Shown here piece by piece: positions 1 through 5,011 of a DNA stretch of 7,508 nucleotides (its first letter is position 1; each line of letters begins with the position of its first letter). Both the position numbers and the translations under genes were made by a program. Below the pieces are notes generated by a model. It was not told where the DNA came from. It saw only the letters and a list, made by a program, of their open reading frames with translations, and searched no databases. Location of the stretch: positions 1 to 7,508 of the forward strand of contig JAHFBQ010000032.1 of assembly GCA_023249935.1 (NCBI GenBank), read 5' to 3'. The DNA comes from a bacterium (GTDB lineage Bacteria > Babelota > Babeliae > Babelales > RVW-14).

Positions 1-2
1 CC

Positions 3-665
3 ACCTATCCAGAAATTATTATCGTCGACGAAGTTACGCGTTCATTTGTAAACAGCAAATTCATGACCAACCTACTATTTGAAGGCGATGACCAACTCGG
101 CAAATTCCGCCCGTTGTGCAAGACCTACAAAAAAGGATGTACGCCGCACTTGGTCAAAACTATTCACAATGATTTTGCACAAAATAATCTGGTGGTTATC
201 AAGCCACTCGACTCGTCCAACGGCTGGGGCGTCATTATCGCACAACGGCACCATCTCGCGCGCGAACTTGAAAAAGTTTTTGGCAGCGACAACAGTTTTT
301 TAAAAAAAACCTGCGACGCGTCGTACTCCTACTGGCTCACCGATCCAAACAATCAGTTCATCGTAGAAGCATATGCACCTTCAAAAATTGTAACGGTCGA
401 CAAAAAAAACTATGACGCCACCATGCGCCAAGTGTTTGTTATCGAAAATGGACCAAACGGCATTACCACTACATTTCTGGCAAGTTACTGGAAACTACCA
501 GCAGTCGGCATTAATGGAGCCGGCACGGCAACAGAACGCCATAAATCAAATGTGAAATCTGGTACAAAACCATCAGCCATCGTAGCAGCGCAAGACGATG
601 AAGTGGTCCGAGAAGCATTGCGCTTCATTGCGCCAAGGATTTATATGAAGATGATGAGGTGCTAG
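3..665 (+). CDS. ATP-grasp-like ligase, 5' partial
   Basis: The frame is open from the first bases of the window, with no stop before the Met codon at 63, so the gene begins upstream and that Met is probably internal. The segment VVIKPLDSSNGWGV (Lys codon at 201-203) looks like the ATP-grasp nucleotide-binding strand followed by a glycine-rich loop. Further on, FIVEAYAP, MRQVFVI and ASYWKLP resemble the acidic and arginine-bearing strands near the Mg-ATP site. ATP-grasp enzymes join a carboxylate to an amine or thiol through an acyl-phosphate. The substrate cannot be told here because the N-terminal part is missing. The last residues (IYMKMMRC) look unnatural, while the neighbouring frame continues with KDLYEDDEVLGD to a stop at 671-673, so a late one-base frameshift is possible. 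The gene converges with the YafQ-type toxin 19 bases downstream. The reading frame is fairly certain; the family is moderately so. Confidence 0.62.
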   Translation, partial: TYPEIIIVDEVTRSFVNSKFMTNLLFEGDDQLGKFRPLCKTYKKGCTPHLVKTIHNDFAQNNLVVIKPLDSSNGWGVIIAQRHHLARELEKVFGSDNSFLKKTCDASYSYWLTDPNNQFIVEAYAPSKIVTVDKKNYDATMRQVFVIENGPNGITTTFLASYWKLPAVGINGAGTATERHKSNVKSGTKPSAIVAAQDDEVVREALRFIAPRIYMKMMRC

Positions 666-684
666 GCGACTAAATACCCAACAA

Positions 685-951
685 CTAAAAAAGATCCGAG
701 TGGGTGCCTGTTCTAGCAAAAATTATTTCAGTCGATGTTTTTTTATAAATAAGCAACCAATCTGGCTCGATATGGCATTCCCAGCAATTCTTAAAATTAC
801 CTACCAATCTATGATTCCGATTTTTTGGAGGCAATGGATTTTCTTCAAGCAGAAGCCGCATAATATCTTTAAGCTTCTGCATATCTTTGCCACGCTTTAT
901 TGCTACTTCAACTTCTTTTTCAAACCGCCGCTCATAAACTCCCTTCAACAT
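685..951 (-). CDS. yafQ: YafQ-family mRNA interferase toxin (RelE superfamily)
   Basis: An 88-residue protein that closely follows the YafQ pattern through its whole length: ERRFEKEVEVAIKRGKDMQKLK, then CHIEPDWLLIYK, and a C-terminal FARTGTHSDLF. Residues matching the catalytic set of E. coli YafQ are present: His47, His60, Asp64 and His84. YafQ cleaves mRNA on the ribosome and is held inactive by a cognate antitoxin. The start follows the antitoxin stop by 5 bases, the usual antitoxin-first operon order, and no strong ribosome binding site is visible, so translational coupling is likely. Transcription comes from the promoter block at 1254-1291. With all active-site positions intact, the toxin looks functional. 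The call at family level is firm. Confidence 0.93.
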   Translation of the reverse strand: MLKGVYERRFEKEVEVAIKRGKDMQKLKDIMRLLLEENPLPPKNRNHRLVGNFKNCWECHIEPDWLLIYKKTSTEIIFARTGTHSDLF

Positions 952-956
952 AATAT

Positions 957-1214
957 CTACATGCCAAGTTTCTTAAAAAGGTCGTCTGCATTTTTTGCTT
1001 TTACCAGGTTTTTACCTTTTTCAATATTCTTAAGCGAACTTTGTGTTTTCTTATTTGGGTCATGGGATTTGCTACAGCCAAGATATCCCTCGATGAGTTC
1101 AAGAATAACTTCTCGCATACTTTTATCATGGAGAGCCGCACGCGCCTTAAGTTTTTTATGATCTACTTTTGGAATATCAATGGTAATACGTGATAACTCT
1201 ATTTTTGTGCTCAT
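957..1214 (-). CDS. Ribbon-helix-helix antitoxin of the YafQ-type toxin
   Basis: An 85-residue protein. Residues 9-16 (RITIDIPK) would form the DNA-contacting ribbon, and residues 18-45 two helices (DHKKLKARAALHDKSMREVILELIEG), which is a ribbon-helix-helix fold. The charged, low-complexity tail ends in NADDLFKKLGM, the type of segment that wraps around RelE-fold toxins. E. coli YafQ pairs with DinJ, but this protein is not clearly DinJ, so no symbol is given. The ATG at 1214 is preceded by AAGGAGT about 7 bases upstream, a strong ribosome binding site that fixes the start. Role inferred: it neutralises the downstream toxin and probably represses the operon through the promoter region. The assignment rests on the fold pattern plus the operon partner. 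Confidence 0.88.
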   Translation of the reverse strand: MSTKIELSRITIDIPKVDHKKLKARAALHDKSMREVILELIEGYLGCSKSHDPNKKTQSSLKNIEKGKNLVKAKNADDLFKKLGM

Positions 1215-1253
1215 CGGAAACTCCTTAAATCTTGTTTTAAAGAAATATGTCCT

Positions 1254-1291
1254 TAAGACTACCGCGCCAAAGACTGATAGGTCAACCTCTC
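1254..1291 (-). promoter_or_regulatory. Promoter block P1 of the YafQ-type TA operon
   Basis: Reading leftward there is a TTGACC -35 box (1285-1280), an 18-base spacer and a TAGTCT -10 box (1261-1256). This would start transcription around 1249, about 35 bases before the antitoxin ATG. The -35 is close to consensus; the -10 is weak. The 38-base block matches the block upstream of the MNT/HEPN operon (2170-2207) at 33 of 38 positions, including the spacer, which goes beyond what a promoter alone requires. The promoter call is inferred from the motifs, the position and the duplication. Confidence 0.6.
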
Positions 1292-1313
1292 AAGGAGAAC
1301 GCTAACTTTTAGG

Positions 1314-1358
1314 ATTAAATTTGAAGAGATAACTTCTACGAGAGAGAAAAAAATTTGG
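1314..1358. repeat. 45-bp direct repeat, copy 1
   Basis: Identical over 45 bases to 2465-2509 and in the same orientation. It starts ATTAAATTTGAAGAG and ends GAAAAAAATTTGG. AAATTT occurs near both ends, and a short inverted repeat GAAG/CTTC lies inside. It lies just upstream of promoter block P1 and directly abuts an outer membrane protein gene fragment at 1359. The absence of any mismatch points to recent duplication, gene conversion or selection. Confidence 0.9.
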
Positions 1359-1436
1359 TTGAACTCATAGTGAGCACCTACACCAAGTGCCACTGGGTAT
1401 TCCCATTCTTTGAATGTGTAGCCCATGTCGCCACCA
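1359..1436 (-). pseudogene. Remnant of the outer membrane protein gene (3' part)
   Basis: These 78 bases match 2878-2955 of the intact omp gene with two mismatches. On the minus strand they encode GDMGYTFKEWEYPVALGVG followed by AHYEF, against GDLGYTF... at residues 453-477 of the full protein. The fragment has no gene start of its own, lacks the last 20 or so codons of the barrel and runs straight into the 45-bp direct repeat. It lies 10 bases beyond the HEPN stop codon and is out of frame with it. A short open frame from the ATG at 1426 continues through the repeat into promoter block P1, but nothing supports its translation. This is a relic of duplication or recombination. Confidence 0.88.
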
Positions 1437-1446
1437 TTGAAAATAA

Positions 1447-1833
1447 TTACTCTTGAATCAACTTCACAACGAAGTCAATAATCATTCCTGCCTGCTCTAT
1501 TGCAGTTTTTAGCATCTCAAAGTCAGGCAACGCCCAGAGGTCATCTGGATAGCGAGTTGATGTTGAGTAAACGTTGAGTCCTGCTGCGTGTAAATCCAAC
1601 GTATGAAATCGTTGATCAAATTGGGAGCAGAGCTTTATCAACTTTAAAAGATCATGAATCTTAGGAATCCCCATAGCTCGAAAAGCGAGATAAGCTTTTA
1701 ATGCTTTCTCTGCAGCCTGTTGCGTATGGTAAATTGCGGGTGCTAAAACTTCATCGTCGCCAGAATGCAAACCCAATCTTGCAAATGCAATATCTTGGCG
1801 AGCTAGCCTAAGCCATTCATTATGCCTTTGCAT
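1447..1833 (-). CDS. HEPN-domain toxin (probable RNase) of an MNT/HEPN module
   Basis: A 128-residue helical protein with the HEPN signature: MQRHNEWLRLARQDIAFARL, then IYHTQQAAEKALKAYLAF (35-51), IPKIHDLLKL with the HD pair (His60-Asp61), and YSTSTRYPDD (89-98). HEPN proteins of TA pairs are usually metal-independent RNases kept inactive by the partner nucleotidyltransferase, in studied cases by AMP transfer. The pattern here is closer to the HDL-type (COG2250-like) group than to HepT with its RX4HXY motif: an Arg lies 8 residues before the His and no Tyr follows at +2. An upstream TTG would add 12 residues. The ATG at 1833 is preferred because it has an AGAGGAA ribosome binding site and matches the usual HEPN N-terminus. 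It overlaps the MNT gene by 14 bases. No terminator is seen downstream. Confidence 0.88.
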   Translation of the reverse strand: MQRHNEWLRLARQDIAFARLGLHSGDDEVLAPAIYHTQQAAEKALKAYLAFRAMGIPKIHDLLKLIKLCSQFDQRFHTLDLHAAGLNVYSTSTRYPDDLWALPDFEMLKTAIEQAGMIIDFVVKLIQE

Positions 1834-2140
1834 AGACTCGAATTCCTCTAAGCTTAATCTTTGTTGCAAGCGTAGATGGATCTTTTAAAGCACGATCAAA
1901 CTCATGCTTGGTATATACAATAATATCTTTGGGAACATCAAGATCTGCCAACGCTAGATGCCCTGATATTGGCCTTTTAAGAGCAACTTGGTCTGACTCT
2001 TCTACTACAACTGCCAAATCCATATCACTTTCTTCTGTCGGATCACCCCATGCATACGACCCAAAAACATAGATCTCTAAAGGATCATATACTTGCACAA
2101 GACACTCAGTTGCCTCTTGAATCAATTTTTTTGTAACCAT
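1820..2140 (-). CDS. MNT-type nucleotidyltransferase antitoxin
   Basis: A 106-residue minimal nucleotidyltransferase. The core is VFGSYAWGDPTEESDMDLAV, with Gly27-Ser28 and the metal-binding pair Asp39/Asp41. A third acidic residue probably lies in the strand VPKDIIVYT (Asp72). Proteins of this family partner HEPN toxins and, where studied, modify them with AMP. Longer starts at 2170 and 2155 exist in frame. The ATG at 2140 is chosen because AAAGGGG lies 5 bases upstream, and because the predicted transcription start (about 2165) would leave the first of those ATGs outside the message. It is the first gene of the operon and overlaps the HEPN gene by 14 bases, so translation is probably coupled. 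The family call is firm; the AMPylation activity is inferred. Confidence 0.88.
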   Translation of the reverse strand: MVTKKLIQEATECLVQVYDPLEIYVFGSYAWGDPTEESDMDLAVVVEESDQVALKRPISGHLALADLDVPKDIIVYTKHEFDRALKDPSTLATKIKLRGIRVYAKA

Positions 2141-2169
2141 ACAAACCCCTTTCATTTTTAGGCCGCTCA

Positions 2170-2207
2170 TAAGCCTACCGCGCTAAAGCTTGACAGGTCA
2201 ACCTCTC
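2170..2207 (-). promoter_or_regulatory. Promoter block P2 of the MNT/HEPN operon
   Basis: Leftward -35 TTGACC (2201-2196), 18-base spacer and TAGGCT -10 (2177-2172), the same geometry as P1 at 1254-1291, with 33 of 38 bases shared. The -35 box here forms half of a perfect inverted repeat, TTGAC-CT-GTCAA (2201-2190), which would suit a dimeric repressor. In P1 this symmetry is mostly lost. A further 12-mer, ACGATAACTTTT (2219-2230), matches ACGCTAACTTTT at 1299-1310. Confidence 0.6.
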
Positions 2208-2230
2208 GATTAATGTAGACGATAACTTTT

Positions 2231-2464
2231 TTGATGTCCAAATAAGTGCAATCGAACAACCAGAGTGCGTAAGCACGGTTGGTGTGAGTTTGCGCGTTAA
2301 AAAGGGGACTAGGGGAAGATTTCCCCTAGAACGCGGGTGTCAAGAGGGGTGTCGTTACACACCACTCTTGTCGTGTGTGACGGTAAACCATCACAGTTTA
2401 TATCGAGTAGATTGCAACGCAATCGTATCGAGATACGCACGAAAGCGCACCCAACGAATAATTA
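2231..2464. other. Structured insert: chain of hairpins, candidate ncRNA or MITE-like element
   Basis: This 234-base stretch has no counterpart in the homologous region upstream of the YafQ-type operon, where only 3 bases (1311-1313) separate the shared 12-mer from the 45-bp repeat. Most of it can fold. CAACC-AGA-GTGC-GTAA-GCAC-GGTTG lies at 2257-2281 with a GNRA-type loop. CGCGTT/AACGCG (2293-2298/2330-2335) encloses the 9-bp CTAGGGGAA/TTCCCCTAG (2309-2317/2321-2329). CAAGAG-G-GGTGT/ACACC-A-CTCTTG occupies 2341-2370. TGTGACGG-TAAA-CCATCACA occupies 2376-2395. TCGA-GTA-GATTGC/GCAATC-GTA-TCGA occupies 2403-2431. An outer pairing, GTTGG/CCAAC with TGTG/CGCA, could join 2278-2286 to 2446-2455. 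I recognise no known RNA family. A group II intron fragment or a non-autonomous mobile element are alternatives. The strand is unknown because hairpins read both ways. Confidence 0.55.
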
Positions 2465-2509
2465 ATTAAATTTGAAGAGATAACTTCTACGAGAGAGAAA
2501 AAAATTTGG
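2465..2509. repeat. 45-bp direct repeat, copy 2
   Basis: Identical to 1314-1358, in the same orientation. On its left is the structured insert, and on its right a run of GC-rich hairpins leading to the 3' end of the omp gene. The two copies bracket the MNT/HEPN operon, its promoter and the omp remnant, about 1.1 kb in all. Recombination between them would remove that module cleanly. Confidence 0.9.
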
Positions 2510-2529
2510 ATGTATTAAATCTTAAGACT

Positions 2530-2572
2530 GGGTCCCGGAATGTCCCTCGTCCAGCTCGGGACCGGGATGACG
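2530..2572. repeat. REP-like palindrome
   Basis: GGTCCCG (2531-2537) pairs perfectly with CGGGACC (2557-2563), and the right flank reads GGGATGACG. This is the general look of dispersed palindromic elements containing CGTCATCCCGG that occur in many bacterial and symbiont genomes. The stretch is visibly more GC-rich than the genes on either side. Its repeat status is inferred from resemblance, since only one copy lies in the window. Confidence 0.5.
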
Positions 2573-2633
2573 ATGTGACTTAGATGCTCAATCCCAATGT
2601 AGCTACTCGAGTAAATGAGCTTTCCTCTGCTGG

Positions 2634-2700
2634 CCAGGGTGAGGACGCTGTGCGTCCGCCTGTCCGGCGTAGCCCGAGGGCGAAGCCTGGAAGGCCGGCC
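2634..2700. repeat. GC-rich hairpin repeat, copy 1
   Basis: The hairpin GGACGC-TGT-GCGTCC (2643-2657) is flanked by CCAGGGTGA and followed by a second inverted segment, GCCC-GA-GGGC (around 2672-2681). CCAGG and CCTGG bracket the block. The core resembles the hairpin at 2792-2806, with a compensatory base-pair change. The block looks non-coding. Confidence 0.5.
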
Positions 2701-2736
2701 AAAAAAGAAAGGGCCTGGATTTCTCCAGACCCTTTT
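2701..2736 (-). terminator. Rho-independent terminator of the omp gene
   Basis: AAAGGG-C-CTGGA (2708-2719) pairs with TCCAG-A-CCCTTT (2724-2735) with one mismatch and a TTTC loop. Read leftward, the hairpin is followed by CTTTCTTTTTT, a typical terminator tail. It lies about 80 bases beyond the omp stop codon. Read rightward it also ends in TTTT, but no rightward gene leads into it. Confidence 0.8.
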
Positions 2737-2764
2737 CATATCTCAAACTAGCCGCCTAGATCTC

Positions 2765-2817
2765 TGAGCTTGCGCTCACAGGCCTGGGCGAGGACACATC
2801 GTGTCCGAGGCTGGCCT
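2765..2817. repeat. Hairpins at the omp 3' end (repeat copy 2)
   Basis: TGAGC-TTGC-GCTCA (2765-2778) is followed by GGACAC-ATC-GTGTCC (2792-2806), enclosed by AGGCC/GGCCT (2780-2784/2813-2817), which reaches the omp stop codon. The inner hairpin matches the one at 2643-2657 in stem length, loop length and GAGGAC context. The fifth stem pair is changed from G-C to A-T on both arms, so pairing is kept. Confidence 0.5.
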
Positions 2818-4307
2818 TAAAACCCAATACCAGCTTTGATATTTACGCCCCAGTTTTGAATTGAAGCGTTGTCTTTGTTGAACTCATAGTGAGCACCTAC
2901 ACCAAGTGCCACTGGGTATTCCCATTCTTTGAATGTGTAACCCAAGTCGCCACCAAGACGGTGTGACAATTGTGATTCGCGAGTTGCTTGTGCTCTTGAA
3001 AGATTTGCATCTGTCGCAAGAGTTACAATACCACGGTTGTCAGCAGCAGCCAAGTTAGCGTCAACACCGAAAACGTGTGCTACGTTACCAAGGGCAAATG
3101 CAGCTGGTACAAGACCAGAGGTTGCTACAACTTTGCCACCAGTTACTGATTCTGCCTGTCTCCATGCTGGTGCATAATGAACACCGAACAAGAAGCCGCC
3201 ATTGCCGTATTCAAGACCGAGGTTACCACGTAATGCACTGTTTGGTGTCACACTTAATGCTTGTGTTAAACCATTTGCAGACGGTTCACCAGCAGATTGA
3301 CGCGCTCCAACAACACCAGCCAAGGCATATTGGCCCCAGTCAATATCATTTATACCAAGTGTACGAGTTTCGTTAGCTTGGAAGCCATAGCGATAGTCAG
3401 CTGACAAGTGCAAACCGATACGTTGGTCGCCATCGTGCCAGAGTCTGCCACAAACTTTACCACCAAAGCCTAGTTCCCAGTGCCCGCCATTGCCGTACAA
3501 TGGTTCAAACACATATTTACCTGTAACGCTGTTACCAGTTGGTATGCTTACGCCAATGTTAAGACCAGCGGTCCAGCCATCGTTACGCACAAAGTCATAG
3601 CCAAGCATAGCTTCGATATCAGCAATACCTGTAGCTGTTTGCTTACCCTTTATCAAAGCATTCTTAAGCGCGCTTTGACCACCATGAGCATCACCAAAAG
3701 CATTACCTAGGGCTGCAGCTGTTCCCGTGCTAAAGCTACCATCCAAGAATGTTGTTACTTGAGTAACGTCAGCAGCAGCTCCAGTTACTTTAAGATTCAT
3801 GTTGTTTTCAACACGTTCAACCGGTAATGAGATGGACAAATGCAAGCCTTCAAGAATTTTGCTCAAGCATTGTACATAGGCAAATTCAACACCATACGAA
3901 ATGGTTTTTGGTGCTAGCTCAATTGATACCGGATGAGCTTTTGGTGCAGCTACAAGGGCTCCATTATGGATTATGGCACCAAGATCAAATTCATCTGCGG
4001 TGAGGTTGTTACCAATATTTGCATCAAATTTGGCTTTATCTTTGATACCAAAATATTTGCCAAGATCAGCAGCTTTGTTCGATTCGCTGTAGTAGCCGCT
4101 TACCATGAAGTTGCCACCAAAACGGTCGCCATCATGACTAAGATCTTTTCCTTTGGTCATGGTCAAGTCACGCATGACATGGCTGTCAAGCAAAAGACTT
4201 GCGTTTTGAGGACGAGGTGATGAGTTGAAGTTCTTGTTTGTGAATGCGCTCACGTGTGATGCGCTGAGTGCTAAGGCTGTAACGAGTAAACGTTTAAGCA
4301 TGTTCAT
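2817..4307 (-). CDS. Secreted outer membrane beta-barrel-like protein
   Basis: A 496-residue protein. Residues 1-21 (MNMLKRLLVTALALSASHVSA) form a clear Sec signal peptide: a Lys-Arg start, a hydrophobic core and an Ala-x-Ala-like site before Phe22. The rest is rich in Gly, Ala, Asn and short alternating strands such as GGHWELGFGGKVCGRL, FLFGVHYAPAW and YPVALGVGAHYEF. It ends NWGVNIKAGIGF, a terminal aromatic residue after alternating hydrophobics, as expected for the assembly signal of outer membrane barrels. Two Cys residues are seen, in YVQCLSK and GKVCGR. I do not recognise the family with certainty; the style recalls uncharacterised barrel proteins of Dependentiae. AGGAG lies 9 bases before the ATG at 4307, so this Met is preferred to the one at residue 3. 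Part of its 3' end is duplicated at 1359-1436. It is transcribed alone and ends at the terminator at 2701-2736. Confidence 0.8.
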   Translation of the reverse strand: MNMLKRLLVTALALSASHVSAFTNKNFNSSPRPQNASLLLDSHVMRDLTMTKGKDLSHDGDRFGGNFMVSGYYSESNKAADLGKYFGIKDKAKFDANIGNNLTADEFDLGAIIHNGALVAAPKAHPVSIELAPKTISYGVEFAYVQCLSKILEGLHLSISLPVERVENNMNLKVTGAAADVTQVTTFLDGSFSTGTAAALGNAFGDAHGGQSALKNALIKGKQTATGIADIEAMLGYDFVRNDGWTAGLNIGVSIPTGNSVTGKYVFEPLYGNGGHWELGFGGKVCGRLWHDGDQRIGLHLSADYRYGFQANETRTLGINDIDWGQYALAGVVGARQSAGEPSANGLTQALSVTPNSALRGNLGLEYGNGGFLFGVHYAPAWRQAESVTGGKVVATSGLVPAAFALGNVAHVFGVDANLAAADNRGIVTLATDANLSRAQATRESQLSHRLGGDLGYTFKEWEYPVALGVGAHYEFNKDNASIQNWGVNIKAGIGF

Positions 4308-4595
4308 ATACGCTTTCTCCTAAAAAAGTACACATTACTCTACTCTGTTGCGATAGACCGGACGTGTTTGTTAGACGATTTCTTTTAATTTATAAAAGGT
4401 TCCTCTGTATAATCTCGGCTGCTGCAATTCCTTTCATCTTCCTTTCCACTCATGCTCCTCTTTTTGAGCCGTTGCACATGCAAAGTTGTTACTTCAAACA
4501 CTCGTGTGCGAAACATTGCCCTTCGTCTGATCGCCGTTATCAATGAACGGCAGATCAATCCTATTCCAAAGGGTATGAAACTATCTTAGCGATGA

Positions 4596-4964
4596 TTATG
4601 GCTTGATGCAATCAAATTTTCTTCTGCTGGCGAATAGCTCGAAGTCTACGTAGTTTGCAATATCATGCAGTGTGACCCGATCAGCAGATAACTTAGAAAT
4701 TTTTAGCCGTGCAACCGGTGACGCAAGGCTGCTACCGGCAAACCATGGACGACACAAGGTCCATGCCGGCAACGTTATAATTTTTATCCGATAAAATTTC
4801 CCGACCAGATCATGAAGCGAATACTTTTTTGTCTCGTAACAATGAGTGCTGGCTTGCCGAGAGACATAGTAAAAGAATGACAAGTGCATAAGGAGTATAA
4901 ATATTCTTGTTTTGATCTCAAAGTTTTTATGGGTAAAAAAATTTTTGTTGTCAAAAACGCCCAC
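4596..4964 (-). CDS. Doubtful hypothetical ORF
   Basis: A 122-codon frame starting with GTG at 4964, or 97 codons from the ATG at 4889. The N-terminal part has a hydrophobic run (IFILLMHLSFFYYV) that could be a signal anchor. The C-terminal half (ISKLSADRVTLHDIANYVDF) reads like a plausible protein but matches no family I know. Against it: no ribosome binding site precedes either start, the GTG lies at the relE-operon promoter, and a strong hairpin lies inside. It could be a decayed gene or chance. Confidence 0.22.
   Translation of the reverse strand: MGVFDNKNFFTHKNFEIKTRIFILLMHLSFFYYVSRQASTHCYETKKYSLHDLVGKFYRIKIITLPAWTLCRPWFAGSSLASPVARLKISKLSADRVTLHDIANYVDFELFASRRKFDCIKP
4735..4769. repeat. 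Inverted repeat with 7-bp core
   Basis: CATGGAC (4744-4750) pairs perfectly with GTCCATG (4759-4765) around an 8-base loop. Beyond a 5-base bulge, CCGG (4735-4738) can pair with CCGG (4766-4769). There is no terminator tail. Its function is unknown; it lies inside the doubtful ORF 4596-4964. Confidence 0.45.
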
Positions 4965-4965
4965 C

Positions 4966-4994
4966 TTGTTATGGTGATGTAAAAGTGTTACATA
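4966..4994 (+). promoter_or_regulatory. Promoter and operator of the RHH/RelE operon
   Basis: A perfect inverted repeat, ATGTAA-AAGTG-TTACAT (4977-4993), lies about 20 bases before the antitoxin ATG, a typical place for autorepressor binding. It overlaps a possible promoter with -35 TTGTTA (4966-4971) and -10 TACATA (4989-4994) at 17-base spacing. The promoter boxes are weak matches; the inverted repeat is the stronger evidence. A ribbon-helix-helix antitoxin binding as a dimer would suit such symmetry (inference). Confidence 0.5.
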
Positions 4995-5011
4995 TTACAC
5001 GAAAGATACAT

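Larger units (their letters stand above)
4308..5011. other. Gene-poor intergenic stretch
   Basis: About 700 bases between the divergent omp and RHH/relE genes. Besides the omp ribosome binding site and the relE-operon control region, it contains an 11-bp hairpin with one bulged A (TGATCGCCGTT pairing AACGGC-A-GATCA, 4528-4557), a second long hairpin at 4735-4769, and a doubtful leftward ORF. Neither hairpin is followed by a T-run. A TATAAA occurs leftward near 4390, upstream of omp, but I see no convincing -35 partner, so no omp promoter is called. Confidence 0.5.

Noticed and set aside
700..1161. 153-codon rightward ORF
   Set aside because: It is the antisense of the YafQ-type toxin and its antitoxin, both of which are clear family members.
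1359..1436. A short protein made from the omp fragment starting at the ATG at 1426
   Set aside because: No ribosome binding site, no signal peptide, and the frame continues through the repeat into a promoter block.
2231..2464. Group II intron end (segment AGCACGGTTGGTGTGAG recalls domain V/VI sequence)
   Set aside because: The 34-base domain V fold with its catalytic triad cannot be formed here and no reverse transcriptase is present. It is kept only as an alternative to test.
2284..2469. 61-codon rightward ORF from GTG
   Set aside because: It runs through all the hairpins of the structured insert, has no ribosome binding site and encodes an unstructured Arg/Cys-rich peptide. The folding potential explains the sequence better.
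1254..2509. CRISPR-like array
   Set aside because: Only two copies of the 45-bp repeat, separated by over 1 kb containing genes, so there is no spacer periodicity.
2515..2739. 74-codon leftward ORF with GPFFFGRPSRLRPRA-like sequence
   Set aside because: It covers the omp terminator and the palindromic repeats. The residues are what such repeats give when translated.
4364..4546. 60-codon rightward ORF with a hydrophobic N-terminus
   Set aside because: GTG start without ribosome binding site, ends in a hairpin, and shows no family likeness. The hydrophobic run may be chance.
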